A DNA stretch of 64,000 nucleotides from Streptomyces globosus (lineage in GTDB: Bacteria; Actinomycetota; Actinomycetes; Streptomycetales; Streptomycetaceae). The notes below the pieces were generated by a model. The model ran no database searches and was not told where the DNA came from. It saw only the letters and a list, made by a program, of their open reading frames with translations. The first letter of the stretch is position 1, and every line of letters starts with the position of its first letter. Shown in pieces: positions 44,755-52,553 of the stretch. The position numbers were made by a program, and so were the translations under genes. The DNA lies in contig NZ_CP030862.1 in the NCBI RefSeq assembly GCF_003325375.1, forward strand, positions 3,041,501 through 3,105,500, in the 5' to 3' direction.

Positions 44755-45228
44755 TCAGGCCCGGGTCGGCGCCGCCCCGGGCCGTATGTTCTCCACCGCG
44801 TCGACGAGGGGGGCGAGCTCCGGGTTGCGGGCTGCCTCGTCGAGCGCCTCCCGCAGCGCGGCGTCGTTGGTCGGTCGGGCGGCTGCGAGCAGTTCCAGGC
44901 CCGTCCGGCTCACATCGGTGTAGATGCCGCGCCGGTCGGTGTCGCAGATGTAGCGGCTGAGCAGGCCGCGGTCCTCCAGGCGGCTGACCAGCCGGGTCGT
45001 GGCGCTCTGGCTCAGGACCACCGAGTCGGCGACCTGGTTCATGCGCAGGTGCCCGCCGGGGCCGTCGTGCTGCCGGCTGAGGACGTCGAGGAGGGAGTAC
45101 TCGCGGACGCTCAGGCCGTGGTGCGCCTGCAGCGCGCGCTCGATGTGCGCCTCTATGCGGCTGTGCAGCAGGGACAGGGCGCACCAGCCCTGGGAGAGGG
45201 CGGTGACCGCGCCGTCGGTGGCCGTCAT
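44755..45228 (-). CDS. MarR-family regulator
   Basis: A 157-residue winged-helix regulator: helices around LSVREYSLLDVLSRQ, recognition region LSQSATTRLVSRLEDRGLLSR, wing CDTDRRGIYTDVSRTG. RBS AGGAGGAG. It is divergent from an MFS gene and most likely represses it and itself through the TGCAA repeats in the spacer. The ligand is unknown. Confidence 0.85.
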   Translation of the reverse strand: MTATDGAVTALSQGWCALSLLHSRIEAHIERALQAHHGLSVREYSLLDVLSRQHDGPGGHLRMNQVADSVVLSQSATTRLVSRLEDRGLLSRYICDTDRRGIYTDVSRTGLELLAAARPTNDAALREALDEAARNPELAPLVDAVENIRPGAAPTRA

Positions 45229-45281
45229 GGGGCTCCTCCTTCCGGGCCGGGTGCCCGCACGCCTCCAGGATAGGGCACCGA

Positions 45282-45326
45282 TGCAATATCCCGCGCTTGC
45301 AAATATCCCGCGTCTGCAATTAATGT
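45282..45326 (+). promoter_or_regulatory. MFS promoter overlapped by TGCAA direct repeats
   Basis: TTGCAA (45297-45302), 18-bp spacer, TAATGT (45321-45326) fits a vegetative promoter for the MFS gene. Across it, TGCAA recurs at 45282, 45298 and 45315 and TATCCCGCG occurs twice. This layout suits binding by the adjacent MarR protein. Confidence 0.55.
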
Positions 45327-45396
45327 GGACGCAAGTAAGCGGCGGCTGCAAGGGTCGCGGCGGTACCTCTGTCTCCTCCCTGAAGGGCACCCCCTC

Positions 45397-46626
45397 ATGC
45401 CTCTCGCACTCCTGGCCCTCGCCATCGGGGCCTTCGGGATCGGCACCACCGAATTCGTGATCATGGGACTGCTGCCCGAAGTCGCGGCGGACTACGGCGT
45501 CTCGATCCCGACCGCCGGGTTCCTCGTCACCGGATACGCGCTCGGCGTCGTCCTCGGCGCCCCCGTCATGACGGTCCTGGGCACCCGCATACCGCGCAAG
45601 CGGATGCTGATGCTGCTCATGGGGCTGTTCATCGCCGGGAACCTGCTGTCCGCCCTCGCCCCGAGCTTCGGCGCCATGCTCACCGGACGCGTCGTCGCCT
45701 CCCTGGCACACGGAGCCTTCTTCGGCATCGGCGCGGTCGTGGCCGCCGAGCTCGTCGCCCCCGAGAAGAAAGCCGGGGCCATCGCGATGATGTTCACCGG
45801 CCTGACCGTCGCCAACGTCGTGGGCGTCCCCCTGGGCACCCTCGTCGGACAGACCCTCGGCTGGCGCACCACGTTCCTGGCCGTCGCCGCCCTCGGCGTC
45901 GCCGGCCTCCTCGGCATAGCCCGGCTGGTCCCCGAGCTGCCCCGGGCCGAAGGCGTCCGCGTCCGGCACGAGCTGGCCGCCTTCAAGAACGTGCAGGTGC
46001 TGCTCGCGATGGCGATGACCGTCCTGGGATTCGGCGGCGTCTTCGCGGCGATCACCTACATCACGCCCATGATGACCGAGACGGCCGGCTTCGCCGACTC
46101 CTCCGTCACCTGGATCCTCGTCCTGTTCGGCCTCGGCATGGTCGCCGGCAACCTCGTGGGCGGCCGGTTCGCCGACCGGGCGCTGATGCCCATGCTGTAC
46201 GGATCTCTCGCCGCGCTCGCCCTCGTCCTGGCCCTGTTCACGGTCACCGCCCACCACAAGGCGGCCGCCGCCGCCACCGTCGTCCTCATCGGCGCCCTCG
46301 GCTTCGCCACCGTGCCGCCGCTCCAGAAGCGGGTCCTGGACCAGGCCGCCGGCGCCCCCACCCTGGCCTCCGCCGTCAACATCGGCGCCTTCAACCTCGG
46401 CAACGCCCTGGCCGCCTGGCTCGGCGGGCTCGTCATAGCCGCCGGCCTCGGCTGGACCGCCCCGAACTGGGTCGGCGCCACGCTCGCAGCGTCCGCCCTG
46501 GTGCTCGCCGTCGTCTCGGGCCTCCTGGAGCGCCGCGCCGCCCCCCGCCCGGGACGCGTCACCGCCGCCTCCCTCCCCCCGGCCACCGCGAACACCGCCC
46601 AAGTGCCCGCCGCTGCCGGCCGCTGA
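45397..46626 (+). CDS. MFS exporter (DHA1, AraJ/Cmr-type)
   Basis: A 409-residue 12-TM transporter. Opening segment ALAIGAFGIGTTEFVIMGLLPEVAADYGVSIPTAG and motif-A-like GTRIPRKRM match the AraJ/chloramphenicol-resistance branch of DHA1 exporters. Likely exports a drug or metabolite. ATG 45397 follows AAGGG. Divergent from marR with shared operator-promoter DNA, so it is probably ligand-induced. Confidence 0.85.
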   Translation: MPLALLALAIGAFGIGTTEFVIMGLLPEVAADYGVSIPTAGFLVTGYALGVVLGAPVMTVLGTRIPRKRMLMLLMGLFIAGNLLSALAPSFGAMLTGRVVASLAHGAFFGIGAVVAAELVAPEKKAGAIAMMFTGLTVANVVGVPLGTLVGQTLGWRTTFLAVAALGVAGLLGIARLVPELPRAEGVRVRHELAAFKNVQVLLAMAMTVLGFGGVFAAITYITPMMTETAGFADSSVTWILVLFGLGMVAGNLVGGRFADRALMPMLYGSLAALALVLALFTVTAHHKAAAAATVVLIGALGFATVPPLQKRVLDQAAGAPTLASAVNIGAFNLGNALAAWLGGLVIAAGLGWTAPNWVGATLAASALVLAVVSGLLERRAAPRPGRVTAASLPPATANTAQVPAAAGR

Positions 46627-46721
46627 TCCCGCGGCCGCGTACGGCCCCGCCACCCGAACCGCCGCCGCGGGCCGGGCCGGCTCCTCCACCGGGACCACCG
46701 CCCACGACCAGGAGACCCCGC

Positions 46722-46883
46722 ATGTCCGCGACCACCGCCCTCGGCCGGCCGCTGCAGGTCACGGCGGGCGCGCTGCCCGTCCACCCCGGCGGCCGCCTCG
46801 TCGGCGCCGTCGGCGTCGGAGGGGCCGACCCCGAGGGGGACCGCGGCTTCGCCGCCCCGGCTGCTGCCGCGCCCGGCCGCCTG
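46722..46883 (+). pseudogene. possible GlcG/HbpS-type remnant
   Basis: After a good RBS (AGGAG) and ATG, about 54 codons read as the start of a protein joined to the C-terminal signature of the heme-binding GlcG/HbpS (DUF336) family (GALPVHPGGRLVGAVGVGGAD). The expected helical middle is missing, and the frame then runs into the next gene. An internal deletion is the likely cause. The assignment rests on one short motif. Confidence 0.35.
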
Positions 46884-46969
46884 ACGGCGCAGCCGCTCCC
46901 GGGCCCCGCCCCCGATTCGCGCACCCGTATCCCCCGTGCCACGTTGGTACGGGGACAGCGGGAAACACC

Positions 46970-48616
46970 ATGCGGCAGTACGACCACGCCAGGAGACGCC
47001 ACAGCACCGCGACGGCCACGGCCGCCGCGCTCCTCGCCCTTGTCCTCCCCGGCTGCACGGCCGCCCCCGACAACACCCGAGCCCCCGCCCCCACCCCCGC
47101 CGGGACGGCCAGTGCCCCCGGTACGGCAGCCGCGCCTGCGGCCTCGGAGCCGTCGGCGGCGGCCGCCCCCGCCCCCACGCCGTCGTACGAGCTGTCCTCC
47201 GCCCCGCGGACCGTGCCGGCCGTCCGCGAGCACGCCCCCGCGCGCGGGCCCGGCTGGCGGCCCGCCGCCGACGCGCGGGTCGTCGTACCGGCGGCCGACA
47301 GCGCAGCCCTCGCGGACGAGGGCAGGCTGCTCGCCGGCGAACTGCGCATGCAGTTCACCGACAGCTCCGCGGCGCGCAGCGGCGACGTCGAACTGGCGCT
47401 GGGAGCGCAGGGCTCCGGGGCGCCCGAGTCGTACACCATGACCGTCCGGGACGGGCGGGTCCGGATCACCGGGCCCGACGAGGCCGGCGTCTTCTACGGC
47501 ACCCGGACCCTGAAACAGGAGGTGGCCCGGGCCGGTTCGGCGCCCGAGGGCACGGTCCGCGACGGCCCGGCCCATGCGCAGCGCGGCTTGAACCTCGACA
47601 TCGCCCGCAAGAACTTCACCGCCGCTTGGATCGAGGACCGGCTGCGGCAGATGGCCGACCTCAAGCTCAACCAGCTCGGCCTGCACTTCTCCGACGACCA
47701 GGCCTTCCGGATCGAGTCGGACACCCACCCGGAGATCGTCTCCACGCCGCACCTCACCAAGGCGGAAGTGCGGCGCATCACGGCACTTGCCGCCCGGCTG
47801 CACATCGCCGTCGTCCCCGAGATCGACTCGCCGGGGCACCTGGGGGCCGTGCTGCGCGCCCACCCGGACCTCCAGCTGCGCGACGCGCAGGGCAAGGCGG
47901 TCAAAGGGGCGGTCGACATAGCGAACCCGGCCGCGGCCCGGCTCGTCGACGAGCTGCTGCGCGAGTACCTGCCGCTGTTCCCCGGCACCTTCTGGCACCT
48001 GGGCGCCGACGAGTACCAGGCGCTCGTCTACCGCGACCCGCAGGCGTCCTTCCCGCAGCTGGCCCGCGCCGCCCGGGAGCGGTTCGGGCCGTCCGCGAAG
48101 GTCCAGGACCTGGCGACGGGCTGGCTCAACGACCGGGCGGCCGTCGTCCGCCCCGCGGGCCGGGTGCCGAAGGCCTGGAACGACGGGTTCTTCGCCGGGG
48201 GCGTCGTGCAGCCCGCCGCCGACATCCAGGCCGAGTACTGGACGGGCCGCGAAATCGGGGCGCGCCCGCCGCTGCCCTACCTGGAGGAGGGCCGCAAGGT
48301 CGTCAACCTCAACGACGAGTACCTGTACTACGTCCTCGGCGAGCCGAACGACTTCGCGTATCCGACGGGGCAGCGCATCTACGAGGAGTGGACGCCGCTG
48401 GTGCTGCGCGGCAGCACCCCCGTACCGGCCCGGTACGCGCCGCAGATCCTGGGCGCGCGCTTCGCCATCTGGTGCGACCTCGCCGGTGCGCAGACCCAGG
48501 AGCAGGTGGCCGCCGGGATCCGGCTCCCGCTGGCGGCGCTCGCGCAGAAGGTGTGGGACGAGCGTCCGCCGCAGCAGGACTGGGCCGCGTTCAAGACCCT
48601 CGTGGACCGGCTCTGA
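46970..48616 (+). CDS. GH20 beta-N-acetylhexosaminidase lipoprotein
   Basis: A 548-residue secreted enzyme. Lipobox LVLPGC places the lipidated Cys near residue 29, followed by a Pro/Ala-rich spacer. The family's N-terminal beta domain (about 90-205) precedes the catalytic TIM barrel: AQRGLNLDIARKNF, the FHLSDDQ-like HFSDDQAFRIES, and the catalytic HLGADE with Asp347-Glu348. It should release terminal GlcNAc from chitin or wall fragments. Start ATG with GGGAA. Anchored to the membrane outer face. Confidence 0.85.
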   Translation: MRQYDHARRRHSTATATAAALLALVLPGCTAAPDNTRAPAPTPAGTASAPGTAAAPAASEPSAAAAPAPTPSYELSSAPRTVPAVREHAPARGPGWRPAADARVVVPAADSAALADEGRLLAGELRMQFTDSSAARSGDVELALGAQGSGAPESYTMTVRDGRVRITGPDEAGVFYGTRTLKQEVARAGSAPEGTVRDGPAHAQRGLNLDIARKNFTAAWIEDRLRQMADLKLNQLGLHFSDDQAFRIESDTHPEIVSTPHLTKAEVRRITALAARLHIAVVPEIDSPGHLGAVLRAHPDLQLRDAQGKAVKGAVDIANPAAARLVDELLREYLPLFPGTFWHLGADEYQALVYRDPQASFPQLARAARERFGPSAKVQDLATGWLNDRAAVVRPAGRVPKAWNDGFFAGGVVQPAADIQAEYWTGREIGARPPLPYLEEGRKVVNLNDEYLYYVLGEPNDFAYPTGQRIYEEWTPLVLRGSTPVPARYAPQILGARFAIWCDLAGAQTQEQVAAGIRLPLAALAQKVWDERPPQQDWAAFKTLVDRL

Positions 48617-48629
48617 GAAGTTCCGGAGG

Positions 48630-48941
48630 TCAGCCGGTGCGGCTGCCGGCCCGCTCGCGGCGCTGCCAGCGGTAGCGGGCCATCTGAGCGAGCAGCGGCA
48701 GCGCCGTCACGACGGTCAGGGTCCAGGCTCCGGCGAAGGCCCAGATCAGCGGCGGCGACACCGTCACCGCGGCCGCGATCAGCAGGGCCAGCGTCACGAC
48801 TCCGAGTGCCCCCGCGGCCATGGCCTGGTGGCGCGGCCGCGCGAACCGCATGATCCGGTCCAGCGACCGGTCGCGCTTGAGGTGCGCCTCGATCGAGGAG
48901 AGTGCGCGCCGCTCGCGGTCGGAGAGTCCTGATTCGTCCAT
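48630..48941 (-). CDS. DUF3040 membrane protein
   Basis: A 103-residue protein with the DUF3040 N-terminus LSDRERRALSSIEAHLKRD, then two membrane segments (about 42-58 and 65-86) and a basic C-terminus. Widely found in actinobacteria; function unknown. RBS GGAGG. Converges on the hexosaminidase gene with a 13-bp gap. Confidence 0.85.
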   Translation of the reverse strand: MDESGLSDRERRALSSIEAHLKRDRSLDRIMRFARPRHQAMAAGALGVVTLALLIAAAVTVSPPLIWAFAGAWTLTVVTALPLLAQMARYRWQRRERAGSRTG

Positions 48942-49021
48942 CGCGTACCTCCGGGGACTGCCGCCGCCGTGTGCGGATCGCAGCCGCTGGCCTGCGGCTA
49001 CCCGCCCGTGCCCGGGTCAAT

Positions 49022-49072
49022 CCCCGCGGCGGGGGCCGCCCGCCGGGGCGGGCGGGCGGCCGTGCCGCGGGG
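49022..49072 (-). terminator. hairpin terminator after endonuclease gene
   Basis: CCCCGCGGC pairs with GCCGCGGGG, enclosing a second GC-rich stem. It lies just past the endonuclease stop at 49086 on the minus strand. Confidence 0.65.
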
Positions 49073-49085
49073 ACCGGCCCGCCGG

Positions 49086-49892
49086 TCACCAGATGGAGTC
49101 GACCCACTCCGGGTGGTCGATGAACGGGTTCCGGTTGTGCTGGTAGACGTCGAAGATCACCTGGTTGCGGCGGCGTTCGAAGGCGTCCGGCGGGTCGATC
49201 CGGTTCCACTCCTTCAGCACGGAGATCCGGCCCATGGCCGGGGAGCTGCCGTTGCCCACCCGGTCGTTGACCTCCAGGTCGGCGAAGCCGTCGCCGCCGT
49301 CGTAGCGGACGGCCATGTAGAGCAGCATGCGGGCCACGTCGCCCTTGACGGCGTCGCGCGGCTCGAAGGAGTCGGCGTCGGTGAGGCTGCCGGGGGCCTC
49401 GGGGACCGGGCTGCCGCCCTCGTCGAAGTCCTTGTTGCCGCGGATGCTGTTGACGGTGACGTCCTCGGGGCGCAGGTGGTGCAGGTCGGTGCCCGGACCG
49501 GTGGCGGTGCCGAAGCCGCCGTGGCTCTTGGCCCAGACGTGCTCGCGGTTCCAGTCGTCGGAGTCGCCGCCGTAGGCCGACTTGGACTGAGAGCGGCCGG
49601 AGTACAGGAGGATCACGTTGCCGGGGTTGGCGGGATCCTGGTCGGTCGCCTTCAGCGCGTTCCACACGCTGCTGTAGCCGATCTTCGACTGGTTCTTCAC
49701 GATGTCGTGGAGTGCGGCCTTCAGGGCGGCGCCGGTCTTGCCCTCGGCGGGGGCGTAGTAGGGGTCGTAGGCACTCACGGAGGCGGCCGTGTCCGTCTGC
49801 TGAATCGTTCCGGCATACGCCGCGGCCGGTACGCCGATCAGCGTGGCGGCGGCGAGACCGACCGCCCAGGCGGAATGGCGGGACATCTTCAT
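49086..49892 (-). CDS. secreted endonuclease I family nuclease
   Basis: A 268-residue exported nuclease. Signal peptide about 1-27 (ending AAAYAG). The endonuclease I core shows WNREHVWAKSHG (beta-beta-alpha metal motif with the catalytic His) and TDLHHLRPEDVTVNSIRGN. It should cut DNA (possibly RNA) outside the cell, for nutrient gain or mycelial DNA turnover. Nearby RBS GGGGG. Confidence 0.85.
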   Translation of the reverse strand: MKMSRHSAWAVGLAAATLIGVPAAAYAGTIQQTDTAASVSAYDPYYAPAEGKTGAALKAALHDIVKNQSKIGYSSVWNALKATDQDPANPGNVILLYSGRSQSKSAYGGDSDDWNREHVWAKSHGGFGTATGPGTDLHHLRPEDVTVNSIRGNKDFDEGGSPVPEAPGSLTDADSFEPRDAVKGDVARMLLYMAVRYDGGDGFADLEVNDRVGNGSSPAMGRISVLKEWNRIDPPDAFERRRNQVIFDVYQHNRNPFIDHPEWVDSIW

Positions 49893-50080
49893 GGTGGGGG
49901 GACCTCTTCACGTGCACCGCTCCCGCCAAGGCGGTTGGCGGGATGTCAGGTGGCAGGGCGAGGTCATATTGTCATGGGCCGGACAACTCATGGCCATGGG
50001 TGTGGAGCTGCGACTTTCATGCTCTGCCGAAACCTTCGCGGCCCCCGGCCGGGCAGACCTGCCGAGGCCCGCCCGTCACC

Positions 50081-50111
50081 CCCGCCGGCCCGCTGCGGGC
50101 GGGCCGGCGGG
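50081..50111 (-). terminator. perfect hairpin terminator
   Basis: CCCGCCGGCCCGC (50081-50093) and its exact complement (50099-50111) with a 5-base loop, just past the binding-protein stop on the minus strand. Confidence 0.75.
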
Positions 50112-50118
50112 CGGGGTG

Positions 50119-50934
50119 TCAGCTGCCCGTCGTGATCTGGGGTGCGGGGTCGTGCTTGAAGTTGGCCGAACCGAAGTTCTTCTTCACGGCCGCGTCCCAG
50201 GAGCCGTCCTGCACCATCTTCTTCAGGGCTGCGTTGACCTGGGCCTGGAGGTCCTTGTTGCCCTTCTTGATGCCGATGCCGTAGCTCTCGTTGCTGAGGC
50301 TGAGGCCGATCAGCTTGAACTTGCCGGCGTTCTCCTTCCTGGCCGCGTAGCCGGCCAGGATGGAGTTGTCCGTGGTCATCGCGGCGACGCGGCCCTCTTC
50401 GAGGGCGACGATGCACTCCGAGTGGGTCTGGAGCTCCAGCAGGCTCGCCTTGGGCGCCAGGGTCTGCTTGACGTTCTGCGCCGACGTGGAGCCGGTGACC
50501 GAGCAGAGTTCCTTGTTGTTCAGGTCCTCGGCCTTGGTGATCGAATTGTCCCCGGCGCGCACGAGCAGGTCCTGGTGGGCGGTGAAGTACGGGCCCGCGA
50601 AGTCGACCTTCTCCTTGCGCTTGTCGCTGATCGAGTACGACGCGGCGACGAACTTGACCTCGTTGTACTGGAGCAGCAGCTCGCGGTCGGAGCTGTCGAC
50701 CTTCTTGAACGAGATCTGCTCCGGCTTGTAGCCCAGCTCCTTGGCGATGTAGGTGGCGACGTCCACGTCGAATCCGGAGAACGTGCCGCCCGGCTCGCGG
50801 TAGCCCACGCCCGGCGCGTCGAACTTGATGCCGACCGAGAGGGTCCCCTGGGGGCCGTCGTCACCGCCGCAACCGGTGGCAGTCAGGGCGAGGCCGATCA
50901 CTGCGGCGGCCGCACCGGCCTTGGGAACCCTCAT
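50119..50934 (-). CDS. glutamate-type solute-binding lipoprotein
   Basis: A 271-residue family 3 extracellular solute-binding protein. Lipobox LTATGC gives the lipidated Cys around residue 22. Family landmarks: GTLSVGIKFDAPG, FDVDVATYIAKELGY, VAASYSISDKRKEKVDFAGPYF and a late SYGIGIKKGN. Close in layout to GluB-like amino-acid binders. No permease or ATPase gene is adjacent, so it must work with transporters encoded elsewhere. ATG 50934 with GAGGAAAGAG upstream. Confidence 0.85.
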   Translation of the reverse strand: MRVPKAGAAAAVIGLALTATGCGGDDGPQGTLSVGIKFDAPGVGYREPGGTFSGFDVDVATYIAKELGYKPEQISFKKVDSSDRELLLQYNEVKFVAASYSISDKRKEKVDFAGPYFTAHQDLLVRAGDNSITKAEDLNNKELCSVTGSTSAQNVKQTLAPKASLLELQTHSECIVALEEGRVAAMTTDNSILAGYAARKENAGKFKLIGLSLSNESYGIGIKKGNKDLQAQVNAALKKMVQDGSWDAAVKKNFGSANFKHDPAPQITTGS

Positions 50935-51036
50935 GTTGTGCACTCTTTCCTCGGGACGCGGAGGGCGCGGAGCGGGATCACCGGACCGCGCGGGCACCGC
51001 GGGGACGTACTGGGCGTTCAAGACGCGTGTACGAGG

Positions 51037-51066
51037 AAGCTAGGAACGCCTTCGGTGTGGTGTCAC
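51037..51066 (-). promoter_or_regulatory. vegetative-type promoter for the binding-protein gene
   Basis: On the minus strand, GTGACA - 18 bp - TAGCTT, about 100 bp upstream of the ATG. It fits the HrdB-type consensus. It lies in an AT-richer part of the 485-bp spacer 50935-51419, which otherwise holds only the tRNA-like element. Confidence 0.5.
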
Positions 51067-51291
51067 TGCAATTGAGCGAAACTTGAGGTAACGATCCGGC
51101 TCGCCCGGAGTTTGTGCGGCGAATACGCCTTCAGGCGGGATGAAGGGGATATGCCCGTTTCGGATTCGGGTGCCAGGCGGCAGCAATTCCCCCTTAAGCG
51201 GCTGATGGGTTCAGCCCGACAGAATTCGGGCATCACGGCGTTCAAACTGATGATCGGGAATCGGTCCGGCGGCCGCTATGATCTGCGCAGC

Positions 51292-51364
51292 AAGGCCGTA
51301 GCGCAGAGGTCGTCGCGCCCAAGCATCGAGCTGGAGGACGTCGGTTCGAATCCGACCGGTCTTG
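51292..51364 (+). tRNA. tRNA-like element with aberrant anticodon arm
   Basis: A 73-nt sequence folds almost as a tRNA. The acceptor stem AAGGCCG/CGGTCTT (7 bp with one G-U) can extend by two more pairs. TA links to a D-arm GCGC-agaggtcgtc-GCGC, and the T-arm is GTCGG-TTCGAAT-CCGAC with the invariant TTCGA. The anticodon region (51319-51334) is short: CC-A-AGC pairs with GCTGG only with a bulged A, leaving loop ATCGA or, with fewer pairs, CATCGAG. U33 is absent and no usual anticodon can be set. CCA is not encoded. Either a tRNA pseudogene or a non-decoding tRNA mimic. Confidence 0.5.
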
Positions 51365-51419
51365 CGCTTTACCTGTTGTGGCGGACGCCGGGCACCGGCG
51401 AGAAACCGGTGGAGTGGTG

Positions 51420-52553
51420 ATGACACGGTCCATACCCGTACGGTGCCCCGCGATCGAGCACCCCGACCTGCCGCTCGCCGACCCGGCCGCCCTCGCCCCG
51501 CTGCTCGCACGGCTCGCCGCCGCCGAACCCGTCACGGCCGACGAGGCCTTCACCCTCGGCGCCCTGCGCGCCGACGGCCGCGTCGACCTCTGCAAGCAGG
51601 GCCTCGGACCCGCCGGCGGCGCCCGGGTCGCCGCCGCCGCGGCGCGCTCACCGCACGCCCGCCACCTTCTCCTCGGCACCAACTCCCTCGGCGACGAAGG
51701 AGCCCGCAGCCTCGCCGCGGCCCTCGCCGCCGGACACGGACTGCACACCCTCTACCTCGGCTGCAACCGCATCGGCCCCGACGGCGCCGCCGCCCTCGCG
51801 GACGCGCTCGCCGACGACACCACCGCCAAAGCCCTCTGGCTGAAGCGGAACCCGCTCCACGAGGACGGCGCCCGGACCCTCGCGGCCCTGCTGCGCCGCA
51901 ACCGCACCCTGCGCACCCTCGACCTCGTCAACACCGGCATCGGCAGCGAAGGCGTACGCCTCCTGCTCGACGCCCTGCACACCCGCCAGACCCCGCTGGA
52001 GCGCCTCTTCCTCGGCGGCAACGGCCTCACCGCCGGCGACGCTCCGCTGCTCGCCGCCCTCATCCGGGAGGCCGGCGTCCGCGAGCTGTACCTGCCCGCC
52101 AACCACCTCGGGGACGCGGGCGCCGCCGTCCTCGCCGCGGCCGCCGACCCCGACCGCCCCGTCCGCCTCGGCCTCGGCGGCAACGGCATCGGCCCGGCCG
52201 GAGCCAGGGCCCTCGCCGACGCCCTCGGCGGCATCGAAGCCCTGGACCTCGGGCGCGCCCGCTCCGAGCGCAGCCTCGGCGCACCCGGCAACGCCACCGG
52301 CGACGAAGGCGCGTACGCCCTCGCCTCCGCCCTCCCGGGCAGCCCGCTGCGCCGCCTGGAGCTGCGGCACACCGGCCTCACCGGCCGCGGCGCGAAGGGC
52401 CTCCTCGCCGCGGTCCACGACGGCTCCCCGCTGGAGTACGTCGGCCTCGGCCCCGGCCTGCCCCGCCGGGTGAAGCGGTCCCTGACCGCCCGGCTGCGGC
52501 CCGCGCGGCCCGCCCACCCCGACCTCGGCGCGATCACGAGCGTGTACCGGTGA
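51420..52553 (+). CDS. leucine-rich repeat protein (RNase-inhibitor type)
   Basis: A 377-residue protein made largely of LRRs of the ribonuclease-inhibitor kind (units such as LYLGCNRIGPDGAAALADAL and LFLGGNGLTAGDAPLLAALI, about ten copies from residue 85 to 345), forming a horseshoe binding surface. No signal peptide, so cytoplasmic. ATG 51420 has GGAG at -9; GTG 51417 is possible. It overlaps the ankyrin gene (GTGA) and lies 56 bp after the tRNA-like element. As a recognition scaffold it could be the sensor or specificity subunit of the operon. Confidence 0.8.
   Translation: MTRSIPVRCPAIEHPDLPLADPAALAPLLARLAAAEPVTADEAFTLGALRADGRVDLCKQGLGPAGGARVAAAAARSPHARHLLLGTNSLGDEGARSLAAALAAGHGLHTLYLGCNRIGPDGAAALADALADDTTAKALWLKRNPLHEDGARTLAALLRRNRTLRTLDLVNTGIGSEGVRLLLDALHTRQTPLERLFLGGNGLTAGDAPLLAALIREAGVRELYLPANHLGDAGAAVLAAAADPDRPVRLGLGGNGIGPAGARALADALGGIEALDLGRARSERSLGAPGNATGDEGAYALASALPGSPLRRLELRHTGLTGRGAKGLLAAVHDGSPLEYVGLGPGLPRRVKRSLTARLRPARPAHPDLGAITSVYR

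Noticed and set aside
51292..51364. An ordinary decoding tRNA
   Set aside because: No standard 7-base anticodon loop with U33 can be formed from 51319-51334.
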